A stretch of 16,463 nt of DNA from Chloroflexota bacterium (GCA_016208345.1 JACQYG010000012.1:1-16463); one strand, 5' to 3'; counted from the first letter of the stretch, positions 1 through 10,800 are shown. The notes: a model not told the origin generated them from the letters alone. A program made the numbers and translations.

Positions 1-96
1 CATGGCCGCCGTCAAAGTGGTCTTACCATGATCCACATGACCAATAGTCCCCACATTAACATGAGGCTTGGTCCGCTCAAAACGCTTCTTCGCCAT
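1..96 (-). CDS. tuf: Elongation factor Tu, N-terminal fragment (partial, continues past base 1)
   Basis: EF-Tu is the GTPase that carries aminoacyl-tRNA to the ribosomal A site. Only the first 32 codons are in the window. They read [20 protein letters not shown] and then [12 protein letters not shown], which is the EF-Tu N-terminus with the G1/P-loop GHVDHGKT at residues 19-26. The ATG at 96-94 is preceded by a very good ribosome binding site, AAGGAGGA at 112-105, with 8 nt spacing. It is the last visible gene of the str cluster, 71 nt after fusA and with no obvious promoter of its own in that gap, so it is probably co-transcribed. The fragment is too short to judge anything beyond identity, but EF-Tu is clear. 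Confidence 0.95.
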   Translation of the reverse strand, partial: MAKKRFERTKPHVNVGTIGHVDHGKTTLTAAM

Positions 97-135
97 AAGA
101 CGATTCCTCCTTCAGCAATACGCTCTCGAAATTCA

Positions 136-158
136 GTGTGCAGCGGATACCGGCACAC
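136..158 (-). other. Short stem-loop in the fusA-tuf spacer
   Basis: Bases 136-140 (gtgtg) pair with 154-158 (cacac), and an inner CGG/CCG stem (144-146 with 150-152) closes a three-base ATA loop, with a small asymmetric internal loop between the stems. There is no T-run after it in the direction of transcription, so it is not an intrinsic terminator. It could mark an RNA processing site between fusA and tuf, or be chance. The rest of the 71-nt spacer holds only the tuf ribosome binding site. Confidence 0.3.
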
Positions 159-167
159 ACCAGTTGC

Positions 168-2243
168 TTATCCCCGCACCTTGGCGATGATCTCCTCCGC
201 CAGGGGCCTGGGCATCTGCTCGTAGTGAGAAAATTCCATAGAATAGGTGCCCCGGCCCTGGGTCACCGATCGCAGGTCAGTGGCGTAGCCGAACATCTCG
301 GCCAACGGCACGACCCCTCTAATGATCTGAGAGCCCATCCTGACCTCCATCCCCTCGATGCGACCCCGGCGGGAGTTCAGGTCACCCAGCACATCGCCCA
401 TGAATTCCTCCGGCACCACCACCTCGATCTTCATCACCGGCTCCAGCAGGATCGGCCCTGCCTTCTGTACCGCAGCCTTCAGTGCCATGGAGCCAGCTAT
501 CTTAAAGGCCATCTCGGAGGAATCGACCTCATGGTAGGACCCATCGTATAGGGTAGCCTTCAGGTCGATCAAGGGATAGCCAGCCAGGACGCCGGTCTCC
601 GCCGCCTCTCGAACCCCCGCCTCCACCGCCGGGATGAACTCTCGGGGAATGGCACCCCCTATGATCTTGTTCTCAAACCGCAAACCACCGCCCCGCGGCA
701 GGGGCTCCAGCATCAACCAGACGTCCCCGTATTGCCCATGGCCTCCGGTTTGCCGGACAAATCGCCCCTGAGCCTGGGCGGCCACGGTGATGGCCTCTTT
801 GTAGGCTACCTGCGGCTTTCCCACGTGAGCCTCCACCCGGAATTCCCGCAACATCCGGTCCACCAGGACCTCCAGGTGAAGCTCGCCCATGCCCGAGATG
901 ATGGTCTGGCCGGTGGCCTCATCGGTGCGCACCCTGAAGGTAGGGTCTTCCTCAGAAAGACGCTGCAGCGCCCCGCCCATGCGGTCCTGATCGGCCTTGG
1001 TCCTGGGCTCAATGGCTACGGAGATCACCGGCTCGGGGAACTCGATGGCCTCCAACACGATGGGCCTCTCCGGGTCACACAACGTGTCGCCGGTGAAGGT
1101 GCTCTTCAGCCCCACCACCGCCGCGATATCGCCAGCACCGACCTCGTCGATGTCCTCTCGGTGGTTGGCGTGCATCTGCAACAGTCGGCCAATGCGCTCC
1201 TTGCGCTCCCGGGTGGAGTTCAGGATGTAAGACCCTGCATACAGCTTGCCCGAATACACCCGGAAATAAGCCAGGCGTCCCACGTAGGGGTCGGACACGA
1301 TCTTGAACGCCAGTGCTGAAAAGGGCTCCTCCTCCGACGCCGACCGAGCCTCCACCTGCCCGCTTCGAGGATCGACCCCTTGCACTGGCGGGATGTCCAG
1401 GGGCGAAGGGAGGTAATCTACCACCCCATCCAACATGGGCTGGACACCCTTGTTGCGCAAGGCGGAGCCACAAAACACCGGGATGAGCCGGGAACGGATG
1501 GTGGCCTGGCGCAAGGCCCGGCGTAGCTCGGCTTCGCTGATGGCCCGGCCTTCCAGGTATTTGATTGTTAACTCCTCGTCGGTCTCGGCGATTTTCTCCA
1601 CCAAGACCTCGCGGTACCTGGCCGCCTCAGCGCGGAGGGATTCAGGGATAGAGATCTCCGATACTTGGGCGCCCAGATCGTCGGCGTAAACTATAGCCGT
1701 GTTTTCAATCAGATCGACAACGCCATTGAAAGTGGATTCCACACCGATTGGCAGTTGGACAGCTACGGGGTCTGCACCTAGCCTGTCCTGGATCATGTCG
1801 AAGGTGCGCCAGAAGTCGGCGCCGGTGCGATCCATCTTATTTACGAAACAGATCCTCGGCACCCGGTATCGATCCGCCTGCCGCCAGACTGTTTCGGACT
1901 GGGGTTCGACGCCTGCCACGGCATCGAAGACCACTACGCCACCATCGAGAACTCGCAGCGACCGTTCCACCTCGACGGTGAAATCAACGTGGCCAGGAGT
2001 GTCGATGATATTGATCTGATGATCACGCCAATAGCAGGTAGTGGCCGCGGCCGTTATGGTGATCCCGCGTTCCCTTTCCTGCTCCATCCAATCCATGACC
2101 GCAGTGCCGTCATGGACCTCGCCCATCTTATAGGTCTTTCCAGTATAGAACAGGACACGTTCGGTGGTGGTCGTCTTACCGGCATCGATATGGGCGATGA
2201 TACCGATGTTGCGGGTTCTTTCCAGGGGAATTCTCCTGGGCAT
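168..2243 (-). CDS. fusA: Elongation factor G
   Basis: EF-G is the cytoplasmic translational GTPase that drives translocation and, with ribosome recycling factor, ribosome recycling. The 691-residue product is full length for the family (about 690-705). GTPase motifs are all intact: G1 AHIDAGKT at 17-24, G2 RGITI at 59-63, G3 DTPGH at 81-85 and G4 NKMD at 135-138. The domain IV region carries the conserved GGHGQYGDV stretch. The start is ATG at 2243-2241 with GGAG at 2253-2250, 6 nt upstream; the stop is TAA. The gene lies between rpsG (205-nt gap holding a large inverted repeat) and tuf (71-nt gap), the standard str order. It is most likely expressed from the promoter in front of rpsL. It looks like the housekeeping copy and shows no sign of truncation. 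Confidence 0.98.
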   Translation of the reverse strand: MPRRIPLERTRNIGIIAHIDAGKTTTTERVLFYTGKTYKMGEVHDGTAVMDWMEQERERGITITAAATTCYWRDHQINIIDTPGHVDFTVEVERSLRVLDGGVVVFDAVAGVEPQSETVWRQADRYRVPRICFVNKMDRTGADFWRTFDMIQDRLGADPVAVQLPIGVESTFNGVVDLIENTAIVYADDLGAQVSEISIPESLRAEAARYREVLVEKIAETDEELTIKYLEGRAISEAELRRALRQATIRSRLIPVFCGSALRNKGVQPMLDGVVDYLPSPLDIPPVQGVDPRSGQVEARSASEEEPFSALAFKIVSDPYVGRLAYFRVYSGKLYAGSYILNSTRERKERIGRLLQMHANHREDIDEVGAGDIAAVVGLKSTFTGDTLCDPERPIVLEAIEFPEPVISVAIEPRTKADQDRMGGALQRLSEEDPTFRVRTDEATGQTIISGMGELHLEVLVDRMLREFRVEAHVGKPQVAYKEAITVAAQAQGRFVRQTGGHGQYGDVWLMLEPLPRGGGLRFENKIIGGAIPREFIPAVEAGVREAAETGVLAGYPLIDLKATLYDGSYHEVDSSEMAFKIAGSMALKAAVQKAGPILLEPVMKIEVVVPEEFMGDVLGDLNSRRGRIEGMEVRMGSQIIRGVVPLAEMFGYATDLRSVTQGRGTYSMEFSHYEQMPRPLAEEIIAKVRG

Positions 2244-2266
2244 CTGTTTCTCCGGTCAACGTTCAA

Positions 2267-2404
2267 GAGCTAATGAGTCAATCCGCCAACGAGTCCATGA
2301 GCCAGCTGCCATAGCGACGACTGCGGGCAAAACTGACCTCCGCCGGACAACGCCATCAACAAGTGAAGGCTCAGCCAACTCGTCGCTCATCCACTCATTA
2401 GCTC
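2267..2404. repeat. 138-nt imperfect inverted repeat in the rpsG-fusA spacer
   Basis: The outer arms, 2267-2278 (gagctaatgagt) and 2393-2404 (actcattagctc), are perfect 12-nt reverse complements. Two more stems nest inside in register: 2289-2294 (acgagt) with 2378-2383 (actcgt), and 2298-2303 (tgagcc) with 2368-2373 (ggctca). Internal loops are near-symmetric (10 versus 9 nt, then 3 versus 4 nt). The transcript would fold into a long interrupted hairpin with a loop of about 64 nt. There is no T-run for termination and no clear target-site duplication. The layout would fit a small palindromic element (MITE- or REP-like), or an RNA structure that separates expression of the ribosomal protein genes from that of fusA. 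The remaining part of the 205-nt gap shows nothing else. Confidence 0.7.
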
Positions 2405-2448
2405 AAAGGCTCATCACCCTCCTCCCTGTTGACCGGCTCACCCGCGGA

Positions 2449-2919
2449 CTACCACCGATAATGGGCGAAGGCCTTGTTGGCCTCCGCCATCTTGTGCGTG
2501 TCCTCCCGCTTCTTCACTGTGGCGCCCATGTTGCGCGAGGCGTCAAACAACTCCCCGGCCAGCTTCTCGGCCATGGATTTCCCCGGCCGAGCCCGGGCCG
2601 ATCGCACCAGCCAGCGCATGGCCAGGGCGGATCGCCGTTCACCTTTGATCTCCACCGGGACCTGCAAGGTGGCGCCTCCGACCCGCCGGGGTTTTACCTC
2701 CAGGAGCGGAGTGGCATTCCTGAGGGCCAACTCCAAAGTATCCAGGGCGGGCTTCCTCGTCTGGTTCTCCAGTATCTCCATGGCGCGATAGACGATGGAC
2801 TCCGCCACCGTCTTTTTGCCACACATCATGACCCGGTTGATCAAATGGGCAATCGTAATACTATTATATTTGGGATCCGGCAGAAGAACCCGTCGGATTA
2901 CCCGCGCACGTCTGGGCAC
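2449..2919 (-). CDS. rpsG: 30S ribosomal protein S7
   Basis: S7 is the primary 16S rRNA-binding protein that nucleates assembly of the 30S head and contacts tRNA at the E site. The 156-residue product matches the usual bacterial length and has the characteristic N-terminus [20 protein letters not shown] and the family motif PRRVGGA around residue 80. The initiation codon is GTG (2919-2917), preceded by AGGAGG with 6 nt spacing, and the stop is TAG. It lies 47 nt after rpsL and 205 nt before fusA, so it is part of the same transcription unit. In E. coli S7 is the translational repressor of the str operon; whether that applies here cannot be told, because the spacer sequence is not recognisably similar. 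Confidence 0.98.
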   Translation of the reverse strand: MPRRARVIRRVLLPDPKYNSITIAHLINRVMMCGKKTVAESIVYRAMEILENQTRKPALDTLELALRNATPLLEVKPRRVGGATLQVPVEIKGERRSALAMRWLVRSARARPGKSMAEKLAGELFDASRNMGATVKKREDTHKMAEANKAFAHYRW

Positions 2920-2966
2920 GGTCTGCCTCCTGCTTTTCTCTCGAGCCGAGTCTCCACTTCACCGTT

Positions 2967-3416
2967 CTACTTGCCAGCGGTGCCTTTCTTCCCTCCGGCC
3001 TCGGCCTTAGGCCGCTTGGCCCCATACTTGGAACGGCCCCGACGCCTCTTCTCCACCCCCAGCGCATCCAGGGCACCACGGACGATGTGATAGCGAACGC
3101 CGGGCAGGTCCTTGACGCGGCCTCCCCGAATGAGCACGACCGAATGCTCTTGAAGGTTGTGGCCTTCGCCCGGGATGTAGGCCGTCACCTCCATCCCGTT
3201 GGTGAGCCTGACCCGGGCGATCTTCCGCAGAGCCGAATTGGGCTTCTTGGGCGTGGTTGTCCGCACCTGGGTACAAACCCCACGCTTCTGCGGGGCACCG
3301 CGGGTAGGCTCCATGCGCTGTTCGTAGGAATTGAAGGTCCATCTCAGCGCCGGCGCCTTGGTCTTTTTGCGCAGCTTAGCCCGTCCCTTGCGAACCAATT
3401 GGTTGATCGTCGGCAA
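2967..3416 (-). CDS. rpsL: 30S ribosomal protein S12 (TTG start)
   Basis: S12 lies at the 30S decoding centre and controls accuracy. I place the start at TTG 3416-3414, giving (M)[11 protein letters not shown], the standard S12 N-terminus, with AAGGAGGG 7 nt upstream. The frame stays open to an ATG at 3479, but that extension would cover a strong promoter and adds 21 non-homologous residues, so it is rejected. The 149-residue product contains [12 protein letters not shown] (K57 corresponds to E. coli K42) and [20 protein letters not shown], so the residues usually altered in streptomycin resistance look wild type. Compared with E. coli S12 there is a 14-residue insertion at about 26-39 ([14 protein letters not shown]), just before the GAPQKRGVC motif, and a basic C-terminal tail. 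It is the first gene of the rpsL-rpsG-fusA-tuf unit. Stop is TAG. Confidence 0.96.
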   Translation of the reverse strand: MPTINQLVRKGRAKLRKKTKAPALRWTFNSYEQRMEPTRGAPQKRGVCTQVRTTTPKKPNSALRKIARVRLTNGMEVTAYIPGEGHNLQEHSVVLIRGGRVKDLPGVRYHIVRGALDALGVEKRRRGRSKYGAKRPKAEAGGKKGTAGK

Positions 3417-3450
3417 TCTCCAGCCCTCCTTGAAGAAACGCCAAGCGGAG

Positions 3451-3479
3451 AGTATATCATTTCGATTTATGCTTGTCAA
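3451..3479 (-). promoter_or_regulatory. Sigma-A-type promoter of rpsL-rpsG-fusA-tuf
   Basis: Reading the minus strand, the -35 is TTGACA (3479-3474), then a 17-nt spacer, then the -10 TATACT (3456-3451) preceded by TG-A, an extended -10. This is a near-consensus housekeeping promoter. Transcription would start near 3444, leaving a leader of roughly 28 nt before the TTG start of rpsL with its AAGGAGGG site. It lies in the 111-nt gap after rpoC, where I found no convincing intrinsic terminator, so rpoC read-through into rpsL remains possible. Confidence 0.88.
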
Positions 3480-3527
3480 TAGAATCTGGCCCTGCTTGAT
3501 CGTCTTTGCCCCGGTGCAAGGAGGCCA

Positions 3528-6500
3528 TTACCCAAGGAGTTCCGGCACCTCAGTCTCTTGGCCCTCCAGGATCGTCCTTTCCCTCTCCCGGCGTAGCCTC
3601 ATGCCAGTGCCCGCCGGGATGAGCTTGCCGATGATGACGTTTTCCTTCAGGCCCAGGAGTCGATCCGTGGCGCCAGTGACCGCTGCCTGCGTGAGGACCC
3701 TGGTCGTTTCCTGGAACGAGGCTGCGGCCAGGAAGCTATCGCTGTTAAGCGATGCCTTGGTTACCCCCAAGAGCACCGCTTGGGCAGTGGCCGGCTCGCC
3801 CCCCTCGGCCAGGACCCTGGCGTTGATCTCTTCATAGACGAACCGGTCCACCAGTTCGCCGGGGAGGAAGTTCGTATCCCCTGGGGTTTCCACTCGCACC
3901 CGACGCATCATCTGACGGATGATCACCTCGATGTGCTTGTCGTTGATATTCACGCCCTGGGAGCGGTACACCCTCTGCACCTCTTCCAACAGGTAAAGCT
4001 GTACCGCCTCCCAGCCATTGACCCGCAAGATGTCCTGCGGATCTTTGGCGCCCTCGGTGATCTGATCGCCGGCGCTCACCCTCTGACCCTGCTCCACCCG
4101 TAGACGGGCGCTGGCCGGTATGGCGTATTCCCTCTCCTCCCGGTCCTCGTAGCGCACTACCACCTGTCCGGCCTCCACGAAGGCCTCGCCAGCGGTGCGC
4201 GCCACGACGGCGTCCACTGGCACGATCTCGATGCCTTTACGTTCCAACGCCCCCCTGGCGGCCAGCACCGCGCCGGCGTTCACCCGATCGCCGTCCTTGA
4301 CCAGGACCTCGTATCCCTCGGGCAGGGCATACTCGTCTCGATAGATCTCCGACGAGACGATCCTAACCCGACGCAGATCATCGTCGCGGAAGATCTCTAC
4401 TATTCCGTCGATGTCGGCGATGATAGCTTTGCCCTTGGGCGTGCGTGCCTCAAAGAGCTCCTCCACCCGCGGCAAGCCCTGAGTGATATCCTCAGCCCCC
4501 GCCACACCACCGGTGTGGAACGTGCGCATGGTCAACTGCGTGCCCGGCTCTCCGATGGACTGGGCAGCGATGATCCCCACCGCCTCCCCTACCTCCACCA
4601 GGGTGCCCCGGGCCAGGTTGCGCCCATAGCACTTCCGGCAGACGCCGTGTCTGAGCTCACAGGTGAGCGGCGAACGCACCTGAACCTGGGGGATCATCAG
4701 CCGGTTGATAAGATCGACCTTGGGTTCGTCGATCTCCTGGCCTGCCTCCACGATGATCTCGCCCGTCCTGGGGTCCACCACACTGCTGGCGGCAATGCGG
4801 CCTAGCACGCGCTCCCCCAGGCCCACGCCCCAGCCTCCCTCCTCGGACCGTCGGATCCAGATGCCCGCCCGGGTACCGCAGTCCTCCTCGTTGACGATGA
4901 CGATCTGGGCCACGTCCACCAGACGACGGGTCAGATAGCCGGAGTCTGCCGTGCGCAGGGCAGTATCGGCCAGGCCCTTGCGAGCACCGTGGGTGGAGAT
5001 GAAGTACTCCAACACGGAGAGCCCCTCCCGAAAGTTGGAACGGATGGGTAGATCGATGACCCGGCCCGCGGGGTCGGTCATCAGTCCCCGCATGCCGGTG
5101 ATCTGGCTGATCATCTCGAACTTCCCCTTAGTGGCCCCGGAGGTGGCCATGACGTAGATGGAACCATAGCGGTCCAGCCCGCTGGCCACGGCTTGGGTAA
5201 CGTCCTCCTTGGTCTTGGTCCAGAGCTCCAGGGCCCCCTGGTACTGCTCGTCCTCGGTGATCAACCCCCTCCGGTACTGGCGCTCCATCTCCAGAAGTTT
5301 GCCATCGGTGGCAGACAATATCTCTAGTTTCGCCTTGGGTATTTCCAGGTCCCTGATGGCAATGGTCATGCCTGAGCGCATGGCATAGCTGAAGCCCAAG
5401 CGCTTTATCTCGTCCACCAGGGTCGCCGTCCGGGCCTGGCCGTACAAGCGATAGCACTTGGCCACCACGTCTCGCAGGCCCTTTTTGTCCATCACCTTGT
5501 TTTCGAAGCGCATACCTTTAGGCAAGGCTTCGTTGAAGATCACCCGGCCAACGGTGGTCTCCAAAAGCCTGGTGTCGCCAGGCACTCGGATCTTGATGCG
5601 GGCGTGAAGCCCCAAAGCGCCCAGGCTATAAGCCAGAGTAGCCTCGTCGAAACTGGCGAAGACCTTGCCCTCACCCTTGGCCCCCGGTTTCTCCATGGTC
5701 AAATAGTAGCAGCCCAGCACCATGTCCTTGGTAGGAGCCACAATGGGCTCGCCGTTGGAGGGGGAGAGCAGGTTCAGGGACGCCAGCATCAGAGACTTGG
5801 CTTCCTCCTTGGCCGCCTGAGAGAGCGGCACGTGCACCGCCATCTGATCCCCATCGAAGTCGGCATTGAACGCCGCGCACACCGCCGGATGTATCTGGAT
5901 GGCACTCCCCTCGATCAACACCGCCTCGAAGGCCTGGATGCCCAGGCGGTGCAGGGTGGGGGCGCGGTTCAAGAGCACCGGGTGATCCTTGATCACCTCC
6001 TCCAATACGTCCCAGACTTCGGGCTTCATGCGCTCCACGATGCGCTTCGCGCTCTTGATGTTGTGAGCGTAGTTGTGCTCCACCAATTTGCGCATGACGA
6101 AGGGCTTGAAGAGCTCCAGGGCCATTTTCTTGGGCAGGCCACATTGATGCAGCTTCAGCTCCGGACCCACCACGATCACCGAACGGCCGGAGTAGTCCAC
6201 GCGCTTGCCCAACAGGTTCTGCCGGAACCGTCCCTGCTTGCCCTTGAGCAGGTCGGATAGGGACTTCAGCTTGTGCTTGCTGGAGCCGGATACCGCCCTA
6301 CCCCTTCGGCCATTGTCGATGAGGGAGTCCACCGCCTCCTGAAGCATACGCTTCTCGTTACGCACGATGATCTCCGGTGCGCCCAGCTCCAGGAGCCTCT
6401 TCAGCCGATTGTTGCGGTTGATAACACGGCGGTAAAGGTCATTCAGATCGCTGGTGGCAAAACGGCCACCGTCCAACTGAACCATAGGTCGCAGGTCAGG

Positions 6501-7739
6501 GGGTATCACCGGCAACACGGAAAAGATCATCCACTCCGGCCGATTGCCCGACTTCCGGAAGGCCTCCACCACCCGCAAGCGCTTCACCGCCTTCTTGCGG
6601 CGTTGCTGGGAGTTGGATTGAGCCTGAGTCCTCAGCACGGCCACCATGGCATCCAGATCGATGCGGCTCACGATATCGTGGAGGGCCTCGGCGCCCATCC
6701 CAGCCCGGAAGATGCGGTGATAGTTCTCGTTCAGCTCGCGGAACCTGCTCTCGCTCAGGAGATTCAGGGGGGCCAGGTTTTCGATCTCTTCCCTCTGCTC
6801 ATCAGCTGCTCGGCGGATCTCCTCGCTCTCTTCGATCAGCTTACGGTTGAGCTCATCGATCTCCACGCTGGCCCCACGGCGCTTCTGGTCGATAGCCGCG
6901 CCGAAGTAGGCGGCGATCTTCTCCTCCTCGGCACGGATCTCCTTCTCCATCTCCTCGATCTTGGCCTGGACGGCGTGGGTCAGGTCGCTCAGGTGCCTTT
7001 GAGACACGATGCCGTTCTTCTCGACGATAGTGAGCCGGCCGGGCGCAAAGACGATGGCCTCCGGCGTGAGCTTGCCCATGAAGTGCCGAAGCCGGTCTTC
7101 CACCGACTTAGCCTGCTGGATCACCTGGTCGGTAGAGGTGGCCAGGCGCTCCTCCAGGGGCGCGTACCTATCCCTCTGCTCCTTTTCCAGAGAGGCGATC
7201 TCCTCCGTGAGTTGCTTTTCTACCTCTGCGATGCGCTCCCGGGTCATACTCTCCAGGCGGTCGATCTTGGCCAGGGTACCCTCTTCCAGGCCATCCAGAG
7301 CCCGCTCACGTTCGGCTTCGTCCACATCGGTGACGATGTATTGAGCGAAGTACAGCACCCTCTCCAGCTCCCGGGGAGAGAGGTCCAACAGCAGGCCCAG
7401 GCGACTGGGCGTGCCTTTCACGAACCAGATGTGGCTCACCGGCGTGGCCAGCTCGATATGCCCCATGCGTTCTCGGCGGACCTTGGCCCGGGCGATCTCC
7501 ACGCCGCACTTGTCACAAACGATACCCTTGTAGCGGATGCGCTTGTATTTTCCGCAGTAGCACTCCCAGTCCTTGGTGGGACCAAAGATCTTCTCGCAGA
7601 ACAGCCCATCCTTCTCCGGCTTCAGGGTGCGGTAGTTTATGGTCTCCGGCTTGGTGACCTCACCGTATGACCAGGCCCTGATCTGCTCGGGCGAGGCCAG
7701 GCTTATGCGAATGGCATTGAAATCGTTGACTTCCAGCAT
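3528..7739 (-). CDS. rpoC: DNA-directed RNA polymerase subunit beta'
   Basis: Beta' forms the larger half of the RNA polymerase clamp and provides the catalytic magnesium site. The 1403-residue product is complete. Visible landmarks are the N-terminal zinc site (C60, C62, C75, C78), the active-site loop NADFDGDQM at 625-633 with Asp 627, 629 and 631, the second zinc site (C954, C1027, C1034, C1037), the trigger-loop TMRTFHTGG starting near 1070, and the conserved end [13 protein letters not shown]. Between [11 protein letters not shown] (128-138) and [10 protein letters not shown] (344-353) lie about 205 residues where B. subtilis has about 27. The insert is highly charged and helical at both ends (about 140-220 and 255-320) with a possible beta segment around 226-246. 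The start is ATG with AGGA 5 nt upstream; the stop is TAA. It follows rpoB by 79 nt. Confidence 0.98.
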   Translation of the reverse strand: MLEVNDFNAIRISLASPEQIRAWSYGEVTKPETINYRTLKPEKDGLFCEKIFGPTKDWECYCGKYKRIRYKGIVCDKCGVEIARAKVRRERMGHIELATPVSHIWFVKGTPSRLGLLLDLSPRELERVLYFAQYIVTDVDEAERERALDGLEEGTLAKIDRLESMTRERIAEVEKQLTEEIASLEKEQRDRYAPLEERLATSTDQVIQQAKSVEDRLRHFMGKLTPEAIVFAPGRLTIVEKNGIVSQRHLSDLTHAVQAKIEEMEKEIRAEEEKIAAYFGAAIDQKRRGASVEIDELNRKLIEESEEIRRAADEQREEIENLAPLNLLSESRFRELNENYHRIFRAGMGAEALHDIVSRIDLDAMVAVLRTQAQSNSQQRRKKAVKRLRVVEAFRKSGNRPEWMIFSVLPVIPPDLRPMVQLDGGRFATSDLNDLYRRVINRNNRLKRLLELGAPEIIVRNEKRMLQEAVDSLIDNGRRGRAVSGSSKHKLKSLSDLLKGKQGRFRQNLLGKRVDYSGRSVIVVGPELKLHQCGLPKKMALELFKPFVMRKLVEHNYAHNIKSAKRIVERMKPEVWDVLEEVIKDHPVLLNRAPTLHRLGIQAFEAVLIEGSAIQIHPAVCAAFNADFDGDQMAVHVPLSQAAKEEAKSLMLASLNLLSPSNGEPIVAPTKDMVLGCYYLTMEKPGAKGEGKVFASFDEATLAYSLGALGLHARIKIRVPGDTRLLETTVGRVIFNEALPKGMRFENKVMDKKGLRDVVAKCYRLYGQARTATLVDEIKRLGFSYAMRSGMTIAIRDLEIPKAKLEILSATDGKLLEMERQYRRGLITEDEQYQGALELWTKTKEDVTQAVASGLDRYGSIYVMATSGATKGKFEMISQITGMRGLMTDPAGRVIDLPIRSNFREGLSVLEYFISTHGARKGLADTALRTADSGYLTRRLVDVAQIVIVNEEDCGTRAGIWIRRSEEGGWGVGLGERVLGRIAASSVVDPRTGEIIVEAGQEIDEPKVDLINRLMIPQVQVRSPLTCELRHGVCRKCYGRNLARGTLVEVGEAVGIIAAQSIGEPGTQLTMRTFHTGGVAGAEDITQGLPRVEELFEARTPKGKAIIADIDGIVEIFRDDDLRRVRIVSSEIYRDEYALPEGYEVLVKDGDRVNAGAVLAARGALERKGIEIVPVDAVVARTAGEAFVEAGQVVVRYEDREEREYAIPASARLRVEQGQRVSAGDQITEGAKDPQDILRVNGWEAVQLYLLEEVQRVYRSQGVNINDKHIEVIIRQMMRRVRVETPGDTNFLPGELVDRFVYEEINARVLAEGGEPATAQAVLLGVTKASLNSDSFLAAASFQETTRVLTQAAVTGATDRLLGLKENVIIGKLIPAGTGMRLRRERERTILEGQETEVPELLG

Positions 7740-7751
7740 CTAAATCCTACT

Positions 7752-7800
7752 CCCCTAGGGCGCAATTGACTTGTGCCCCTACGCAATTGACTTGCCCCTT
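7752..7800. repeat. Tandem short repeat in the rpoB-rpoC spacer
   Basis: The 13-nt word cgcaattgacttg occurs at 7761-7773 and again at 7782-7794, a 21-nt period. Each copy is preceded by cccct (7752-7756 and 7776-7780), and a third cccct follows at 7795-7799, so the stretch looks like two units plus the start of a third. Each unit contains the palindrome caattg. It fills much of the 79-nt gap between the rpoB stop and the rpoC start and lies just upstream of the rpoC ribosome binding site in the transcript. The copies look recently duplicated; no function is evident. Confidence 0.75.
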
Positions 7801-7818
7801 GGGCTCCAGAGCCACCTA

Positions 7819-10800
7819 TTACTCGAAGCCGATCAGGTTTATGCCCTCCAGGCCTAGCGAGGGCGGCTCCTCTCCTGCCTCCTCCACGAACTGAATGCGC
7901 TCCTCATCTTCGTTCAAGACCTCCACCGCCAAGCCCAGGCTTTGCAGTTCCTTGACCAGTACCTTGAAAGACTCCGGCACGCCGGGCTCCAGAATATTCT
8001 CGCCTTTGACTATGGCCTCGTAGGTTTTGACCCGGCCGATGACGTCGTCAGACTTAACGGTGAGCATCTCTTGCAGGATATGGGCAGCTCCGTAGGCCTC
8101 CAGGGCCCATACCTCCATCTCGCCGAAGCGCTGACCTCCGAACTGCGCCTTGCCGCCCAGGGGCTGCTGGGTGACCAGCGAGTAGGGCCCCGTGGAGCGG
8201 GCGTGGATCTTGTCCTCCACCAGGTGCGCCAGCTTCATCATATAGATATTGCCCACGGTGACGGGCTGGTCGAAAGGGGCTCCGGTCCGGCCATCGTAGA
8301 GCTGAACCTTGCCCAGGATAGGCATGGGCAAGCCCCAGGTCAGGGACATCTCGGCGGCCACATTCTCCACATCCTCGTCGGCCACTCGATCCACCTCCAC
8401 GCCGTTTTCCCTGAGCCACTCCCGCAGACAGAGCCGGATCGCCGCCAGGTTAGCCACCTTGTCCTTCAACGACTCCTCGGAGTATTCCACCGAAAACCCT
8501 CGCTGTTTTAGCCAGGCCCGGGCCAGGGCGCCTTCAATCTCTTGCTCAGTGGCACCGTCGAACACCGGCGAGATCACTCGGATGCCCAGCTCCCGGGCTG
8601 CCCATCCCAGGTGGGTCTCCAGGATCTGACCCACGTTCATCCGGGATGGGACTCCGATGGGGCTCAGGATGAGGTCCACTGGGGTGCCGTCGGGCAGGAA
8701 CGGCATATCCTCCACGGGTAACACCTTTGAGATCACGCCCTTGTTACCATGGCGGCCCGCCATCTTGTCGCCCTCGCTGACCTTTCGTTTCTGGGCGATG
8801 GACACCCGCACCAGCTTGTTCACCCCGGCCGGGAGCTCGTCGTGATCCTCACGGGAGAAGACCTTGATGTCCACCACCTTGCCTTTTTCGCCGTGAGGAA
8901 CTCGTAACGAGGTGTCCTTCACCTCCCGGGCCTTTTCGCCAAAGATGGCCCGGAGCAGCTTTTCCTCCGCCGTCAGATCAGTCTCACCCTTGGGAGTGAT
9001 CTTGCCCACCAGGATATCGCCGGGCCCCACCACCGCGCCCAGGCGGACGATGCCGTCCTCGTGAAGGTTCCTCAGGCTGTCCTCGCTGACGTTGGGGATG
9101 TCGCGAGTGATCTCCTCCGGGCCGAGCTTGGTATCCCTGGCCTCTATCTCGTGCTTCTCGATGTGAATCGAGGTGAACTTATCCTCACGTAGCAGGTTTT
9201 CGCTGATCAGCATGGCATCCTCGTAATTGCCGCCCTCCCAGCTCATGAAGGCAACGATGACGTTCTGCCCCAGGGCCAGTTCGCCGTTGGCGGTGGAAGA
9301 GCTGTCGGCGATCACCTGGCCGGCCTGCACCCGCTGGCCGTTACTGATAGCCGGACGCTGATCCACACAGGTGCCCTGGTTGGAGCGGACGAACTTCTCC
9401 AACCGATACACAGCCTGGGTGCCATCATCGTACTGCAGGGTAATCGAGTCGGCCGTGACACTGGTCGCCACGCCATGTTTCTGGGCTACGATCACCTGGC
9501 CGGAATCCTTTGCCGCTTGCACTTCCACCCCCGTCCCCACGATGGGTGGCTCCGGCACCAGAAGAGGCACTGCCTGGCGCTGCATATTGGAGCCCATGAG
9601 AGCCCGGTTGGCGTCGTCGTGTTCCAGGAAAGGGATGAGGGCCGTGGCCACGGAGACGATCTGCTTGGGCGATACGTCCATGTAGTCCACACGCTCTCGC
9701 AGCTCAAAGAGGAACTTCTTCCCGTGGCGCGCGGAGACCTTTTCCTCCACGAACTGCCCGTCCTCATCCAAGGGGGCATTGGCCTGAGCGATGGCGTACT
9801 GCTCCTCTTCATCCGCGGAGAGGTACACTATCTCGTTGGTGACCATGGGCACGATCTTGATCCGGCGAGGCGGCAGGGCCGACAGCCTCTCAGCCAGCTC
9901 GGGTGTAACCTTGACGCCCTTCTCCGCCATCACCTCGCCACTCCTTAGGTCCACCACGTCCTCGCCCAGGGTCTTGCCCAGAACCGCCTCATAGGTGTTG
10001 TCCACCGTGCTGGTGACCTTGCGATAGGGCGTCTCGATGAAGCCGTACTCGTTGATGCAAGCGTAGGTGGCCAGGCTCCCAATGAGGCCAATATTAGGCC
10101 CCTCTGGGGTCTCGATGGGGCAGATCCGACCATAGTGTGAGTTGTGCACATCGCGCACGTCGAACCCTGCCCGCTCCCGAGAGAGACCGCCGGGGCCCAG
10201 CGCCGAAAGCCGCCGTTTGTGGGTGAGTTCAGCCAGCGGATTGGTCTGGTCCATGAACTGAGAGAGCTGACTGCCGCCGAAGAACTCCCGCATGGCCGCC
10301 ACCACCGGCCGGATGTTGATCAAGAGTCCCGGTGTCACCTGTTCCGGGTCCTGAATGCTCATGCGCTCTTTTACCAACCTCTCCATGCGCAACAGGCCCA
10401 CCCGGAATTGGTTCTGGATCAGCTCGCCCACTGCTCGTACACGACGGTTGCCCAGGTGGTCAATGTCGTCCGATGCCTCCACGCCATTGTTCACCCGGAT
10501 GATGAATTCCACGATCTTCACCAGGTCCTCCCTGGTCAAGGTGCGGATGCTCATCGGCACCGACAGGCCCAGGCGCTTGTTGAGCTTATAGCGTCCCACA
10601 CGGCCCAGGGCATAGCGGCGGGGCCGGAAAAAGAGGTTCTCCAGGAACTCCCGGGCATTATCTAGAGTGGGCGGATCTCCAGGGCGCAGGCGCTTATAGA
10701 ACTCGATGACCGCCCCATTCTGGGTGCGAGCGTCGATGGACTCTTTGTCGATAGTTCGCAGGAGGTATGGGTGGTCGGGATTGGTATCCACGTCACGGAC

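Noticed and set aside
2267..2404. CRISPR or insertion-sequence interpretation of the inverted repeat
   Set aside because: Only one pair of arms, no regular spacers, no transposase gene and no clear target duplication.
2164..3090. Plus-strand open frame of 308 codons over the rpsG region
   Set aside because: It crosses fusA, the spacer, rpsG and rpsL on the opposite strand; nothing in the translation resembles a protein family.
3417..3479. 21-residue N-terminal extension of S12 from the ATG at 3479
   Set aside because: It overlaps the -35 and -10 of a strong promoter and has no homology to S12; the TTG start has a perfect ribosome binding site.
3480..3527. Possible terminator between rpoC and rpsL
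   Set aside because: Only a four-pair TTGC/GCAA stem and a GGCC pair are present, with no T-run, so I do not call an intrinsic terminator.
6273..7670. Long plus-strand open frame (465 codons) opposite the 5' part of rpoC
   Set aside because: It is fully antisense to the conserved rpoC reading frame; composition is rich in His, Leu and Gln as expected from reverse complement of a GC-rich gene, and no domain or ribosome binding site is seen.
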